Source of the DNA: WTGA01 sp965214055
GTDB lineage: Bacteria; Pseudomonadota; Gammaproteobacteria; Arenicellales; Poriferihabitantaceae
Length of the DNA stretch: 64,000 nt
NCBI GenBank assembly: GCA_965214055.1
Contig: OZ243931.1
Location: 1,178,001-1,242,000, forward strand
Reading direction: 5' to 3'
The notes beneath the pieces were generated by a model, which worked only from the letters and a program-made list of their open reading frames with translations, had not been told where the DNA came from and ran no database searches. A program made the translations under genes and the position numbers. Below are positions 60,889 to 64,000 of this stretch, piece after piece. Every line of letters begins with the position of its first letter. The first letter of the stretch is position 1.

Positions 60889-61323
60889 ATGCATGAAAAG
60901 TGGCGAGAAGCAACCCGCAACAGTGGCATCAAGCGGGTTTTGGTGTTACAGTGTATCTGTGCTGCAATTTTAATGGTTCTGGCTGGTGGGCTCGTTGTTT
61001 TCAAGGGTTTTCATGCCAGTCAGGATGCGGTTTCCCCGATCCTGTTTGACAGGCTGATGTCGGTTCTCTATGGTTCGATGCTTGCCATTGCGGGCACCGT
61101 ACTCAATGCAAGGAGTGTCCGTCAGGCCAGTGAAGGCGCGGGTGGACCGGGCCTGGCTGGAATGGTGCCGATGTACGTGGGCCTGTTGAACAAACTGGTG
61201 ATCGTGGGCGGTGGGATTGCAGTCGGGTTGATAGGCCTTGGTCTGGAACCGATCTGGCTGGTGACCGGGTATCTGGTGGTCCAGCTGTCGACCCTGCTGG
61301 TGCTGTTGCAGCCGGAAAGTTAG
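60889..61323 (+). CDS. atpI: ATP synthase subunit I
   Basis: A 144-residue membrane protein with four hydrophobic segments, at the head of the atp operon in the usual place. The pattern LVLQCICAAILMVLAGGLVVFKG and LYGSMLAIAGTVLNARSVRQAS matches AtpI/UncI, thought to assist c-ring assembly or magnesium handling. ATG 60889. Its 5' spacer of 275 bp (60614-60888) shows nothing recognisable beyond the probable operon promoter region. Confidence 0.85.
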   Translation: MHEKWREATRNSGIKRVLVLQCICAAILMVLAGGLVVFKGFHASQDAVSPILFDRLMSVLYGSMLAIAGTVLNARSVRQASEGAGGPGLAGMVPMYVGLLNKLVIVGGGIAVGLIGLGLEPIWLVTGYLVVQLSTLLVLLQPES

Positions 61324-61397
61324 TTTACGGGATGATTCACCTCAGGTGGAATCACCCGAAGTGTTGATGTATCAATTTTCAAAACATGATTTAAGAC

Positions 61398-62261
61398 ATG
61401 GCTTCTTCTGAATCCATCACGTCCAGTGAGTTTATCCGACACCACCTGACCAACCTGACTTTTGGTCGCCATGCCGATGGCAGCTGGGGGATGGCGCAGA
61501 CCGGGGCGGAAGCCGCTGAAATGGGCGTCATGGCAATTCATGTAGACAGTCTGTTCTGGTCCTTTGTACTGGGGGCCGGGTTCCTGTGGATGTTTCGGAG
61601 GGTTGCTGTCCGGGTCACGTCGGGGGAACCGGCCATGCTGCAAAACTTCTGTGAATGGATCGTGGAATTTGTCGACGAAAATGTACGCGGCTCGTTTTCA
61701 GGAAAGAATGACCTGGTTGCGCCCATGGCATTGACGCTGTTTTGCTGGATATTCCTGATGAATCTCATGGACCTGGTGCCGGTTGAAGTCATTCCCCGGT
61801 TCCTTGCACTGTTTGGGGTTCACTTCCAGAAAGTGGTGCCCACCACGGACCCCAATATTACGTTCGCTCTGGCGTTAAGCATATTTTTCCTGATGATCTA
61901 CTACAGCATCAGGGTGAAGGGGCTGGGAGGGTTTGCCGCAGAATTGACCATGCATCCGTTTGAAGCAAAAAACCCGGTGCTGAAAATAGTGTTCATACCG
62001 GTGAATTTCTTTCTGGAATTCATCAGTCTGATCTCAAAACCCATTTCTCACTCGTTGCGGCTATTCGGGAATATGTACGCTGGCGAGATGATCTTTATTC
62101 TTATTTCATTGATGTTTGGAGCGGGAATCACGATCACCCTGTTTGGAGGGGTCCTGCAGTTTATCTGGGCGGTATTCCATATACTGGTCATTACCCTGCA
62201 GGCCTTTATATTCATGGTCTTGACGATTGTCTACATGGACATGGCGCACCAGCACCATTAG
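61398..62261 (+). CDS. atpB: ATP synthase F0 subunit a
   Basis: Membrane proton-channel subunit of 287 residues. Conserved features include FLMNLMDLVPVEVIP, the essential arginine helix ISHSLRLFGNMYAGEMI and the last helices QFIWAVFHILVITLQAFIFMVLTIVYMDMAHQ. ATG at 61398 with normal operon spacing after atpI. Confidence 0.96.
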   Translation: MASSESITSSEFIRHHLTNLTFGRHADGSWGMAQTGAEAAEMGVMAIHVDSLFWSFVLGAGFLWMFRRVAVRVTSGEPAMLQNFCEWIVEFVDENVRGSFSGKNDLVAPMALTLFCWIFLMNLMDLVPVEVIPRFLALFGVHFQKVVPTTDPNITFALALSIFFLMIYYSIRVKGLGGFAAELTMHPFEAKNPVLKIVFIPVNFFLEFISLISKPISHSLRLFGNMYAGEMIFILISLMFGAGITITLFGGVLQFIWAVFHILVITLQAFIFMVLTIVYMDMAHQHH

Positions 62262-62329
62262 GCACATCAATGAACGAGACAGCTTTATTCACTCATTTCT
62301 AAATCCAACTTCTACTTTCGGAGATTAAG

Positions 62330-62560
62330 ATGGAACAAGCACTTTTATATATCGCAGGCGGGATTATGATGGGCCTGGGCGCGTTGGGTGCCGCCGTCGG
62401 CATCGGAATCCTTGGTGGTCGCTTTCTGGAAGGCGCTGCCCGGCAACCGGAGCTGATTCCCATGTTGCGCACCCAGTTCTTTATCGTCATGGGCCTGGTG
62501 GATGCGGTACCGATGATTGCCGTGGGTATCGCGATGTATGTCCTGTTTGCCGTGGCCTGA
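62330..62560 (+). CDS. atpE: ATP synthase F0 subunit c
   Basis: The 76-residue c-ring subunit has two helices, a GRFLEGAARQPE polar loop and the proton-binding acidic residue in FFIVMGLVDAVPMIAVG. The carboxylate is Asp and the Na+-type Glu-Thr/Ser pattern is absent, so proton coupling is expected. CGGAGA precedes the ATG. Confidence 0.96.
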   Translation: MEQALLYIAGGIMMGLGALGAAVGIGILGGRFLEGAARQPELIPMLRTQFFIVMGLVDAVPMIAVGIAMYVLFAVA

Positions 62561-62616
62561 GGTGGTCCCGGCATTCTTGACGACTATTTACACACGAGGA
62601 AACGAGGCGAAGCAAT

Positions 62617-63087
62617 ATGAATCTTAATCTCACATTGGCTTTCCAGGTGTTGTTCTTCATTGTTTTTGTCTGGTTCAGCAAAAAGTTTGTTTGGGTCCCG
62701 ATTATCGGTGCCTTGAACGAACGCAAGACCCGGATTGCGGATTCCCTGGCGGCGGCTGAAAAAGGCCAGATGGCCGAACAGGAAGGCCGGGACCAGGCGA
62801 TGAAGGTGATTTCCGAGGCAAAGATCCAGGCCAGTGAAATTATTGGCAAAGCCGAAAAGCATGGTGCCAAACTGGTCGAAGAGGCGAAGTCCGACGCCAA
62901 GCAGGAAGGAGCCCGAATCATGGCGGCGACACAGGCCGAAATTCAAACGGAAATCAACAAGGCAAAGGAATCGTTGCGCGGCCAGGTCAGCGAATTGGCG
63001 GTTGCAGGGGCCCAGCAGATATTGAAACGCGAGATCGATGGCAAGACACACGCCAGGCTACTGGATGAACTGGCCGCGAAACTGTAA
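62617..63087 (+). CDS. atpF: ATP synthase F0 subunit b
   Basis: A 156-residue stator subunit with one N-terminal helix (LAFQVLFFIVFVWFSKKFVWVPI) and a long, highly charged coiled coil (about 35-156) with LNERKTRIADSLAAAEKGQ. Start ATG 62617. Confidence 0.95.
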   Translation: MNLNLTLAFQVLFFIVFVWFSKKFVWVPIIGALNERKTRIADSLAAAEKGQMAEQEGRDQAMKVISEAKIQASEIIGKAEKHGAKLVEEAKSDAKQEGARIMAATQAEIQTEINKAKESLRGQVSELAVAGAQQILKREIDGKTHARLLDELAAKL

Positions 63088-63103
63088 ACCACGACGATAA
63101 ACC

Positions 63104-63640
63104 ATGTCCGCTCAAAGTAACATTGCAAGACCCTATGCCCAGGCGTTGTTTGAACTTGCACAGGAACAGGATGACCTGGCAGGGTGGAACGAACAGTTGT
63201 GTTTGCTGGCCATGGTCATGCGGGACCCTGCCGTCTTGGACATGGCAAACAATCCCCATGTCCCGGCGGATCAATTGACCGGCCTGCTCATTGATGTTTG
63301 TGGGGACAGGCTGGGCCGGGAAGGAAAAAACCTGGTTCGTTTGCTGGTAAAAAACGGGCGGGTTGCGGACATGGCGGATATTGCGGAAGCCTATGCGGAA
63401 CGAAAAGCGGAAGCGGAAAAAGTCATCACCGCCCGGGTGATTACAACCGTTGCCATGGAAGACAGGCAGCAGGAACAGTTTGCCGGGGCATTGCAGGAAA
63501 AACTGGGTCGCCGCGTTGACCTGGAATTCGGGGTTGATGAAACGCTGATCGGTGGCGCAGTGATCCAGGCGGGAGACTGGGTGGTCGATGGCTCGGTAAA
63601 AGCACAACTTGAACAACTTGTCGGGGCAATAGGGTCTTAG
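63104..63640 (+). CDS. atpH: ATP synthase F1 subunit delta
   Basis: 178-residue stator subunit: IARPYAQALFELAQEQDDLAGWNEQL at the start, LVRLLVKNGRVADMADIAEAYAERKAEAEKV in the middle, and GRRVDLEFGVDETLIGGAVIQAGDWVVDGSVKAQLEQL at the end, as in the OSCP/delta family. Confidence 0.95.
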   Translation: MSAQSNIARPYAQALFELAQEQDDLAGWNEQLCLLAMVMRDPAVLDMANNPHVPADQLTGLLIDVCGDRLGREGKNLVRLLVKNGRVADMADIAEAYAERKAEAEKVITARVITTVAMEDRQQEQFAGALQEKLGRRVDLEFGVDETLIGGAVIQAGDWVVDGSVKAQLEQLVGAIGS

Positions 63641-63686
63641 TTCAGGACCGAAGATTGGCACACAAAAACAAGAGGAAATTTTAACA

Positions 63687-64000
63687 ATGTCCATTCAACT
63701 GAATCCATCTGAAATCAGTGAACTGATTAAAGATCGAATCAAAAATTTCGATGCGGATGTCGAAGCCCGTACCGAAGGTACGATTGTCATGCTGACCGAT
63801 GGAATCGCCCGAATCCATGGACTGAGCGAAGCCATGCAGGGGGAAATGCTGGAATTCCCCGGAAACACGTATGGCCTGGCACTGAATCTCGAGCAGGATT
63901 CGGTGGGGGCAGTCATCATGGGGGATTACAAACACCTTTCGGAAGGCGACACCGTGAAATGTACCGGGCGGATACTGGAAGTTCCCATCGGTGATGACCT
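63687..64000 (+). CDS. atpA: ATP synthase F1 subunit alpha (5' part; 3' end outside window)
   Basis: From ATG 63687 the frame reads MSIQLNPSEISELIKDRIKN, EARTEGTIVMLTDGIARIHGLSEAMQGEMLEFPG and YGLALNLEQDSVGAVIMGDYKHLSEGD up to the window end. This is the typical beta-barrel domain of the alpha subunit; about 105 of some 513 residues are present. Confidence 0.95.
   Translation, partial: MSIQLNPSEISELIKDRIKNFDADVEARTEGTIVMLTDGIARIHGLSEAMQGEMLEFPGNTYGLALNLEQDSVGAVIMGDYKHLSEGDTVKCTGRILEVPIGDD

Noticed and set aside
61330..61353. Imperfect inverted repeat between atpI and atpB
   Set aside because: Short, imperfect, without T tract; no known regulator of atp genes fits.
1..64000. tRNA, rRNA or CRISPR features
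   Set aside because: GGTTCGAA-like words occur only within coding sequence without cloverleaf context, and no regularly spaced direct repeats were seen.

Overview
The window looks like the chromosomal origin region of a gammaproteobacterium with moderately high GC. The case rests on gene content and order: DUF971-ubiE, dnaA-dnaN...gyrB, and rsmG-parA-parB followed by the ATP synthase genes atpI-B-E-F-H-A. A marine or mildly halophilic lifestyle is only suggested, by a full Mrp-type cation/proton antiporter operon and by two methylamine or betaine-type oxidation genes. I found no rRNA, tRNA, CRISPR array or intact insertion sequence.

Left part (1-41.5 kb): a mosaic of short operons, mostly housekeeping. 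These include ubiquinone and heme synthesis (ubiE, hemB), adenylate kinase with a histone-H1-like tail, cysQ, zapE, metA, uppP, a MidA-type methyltransferase and a pteridine reductase. A small accessory island follows at 10.6-13.7 kb, holding a DUF262/DUF1524 (GmrSD-like) protein with a 3' frameshift and a DUF91/NucS-like nuclease. Next come dsbB with a uracil-DNA-glycosylase-family gene, a Rieske oxygenase, and the nine-gene Mrp operon (25-17 kb, minus strand) preceded by a truncated DUF1185 gene. After that lie ltaE, an asparaginase-II family gene, proS, csaA, several oxidoreductases, molybdopterin genes moeA/moaC, rarA, an SDR, serA and an EamA transporter.

Origin part (41.8-50.9 kb): gyrB and dnaN are separated by a 1.07 kb non-coding gap where recF usually sits. 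The gap carries two perfect 16-bp parS palindromes and a decayed TnpB fragment. The dnaA-dnaN interval has a consensus DnaA box, several degenerate ones and AT-rich DNA, and is the best oriC candidate. dnaA has a forced TTG start. An FAD/aminomethyltransferase oxidoreductase of dimethylglycine-dehydrogenase type follows dnaA divergently.

Right part (51-64 kb): a compact minus-strand operon lysW-lysX-lysY-(class II glutamine amidotransferase)-lysZ-lysJ encodes an amino-group-carrier-protein pathway for lysine, ornithine or a related diamine. This type is known from Thermus and archaea and is unexpected here. The carrier LysW ends in Gln instead of the usual Glu. The operon lacks the releasing peptidase LysK and instead contains an N-terminal-Cys amidohydrolase. 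My main hypothesis is that this enzyme deamidates the carrier and/or releases the product. The window ends with pckA, rsmG, parA, parB, a peroxiredoxin-like gene and the atp operon, cut off inside atpA.
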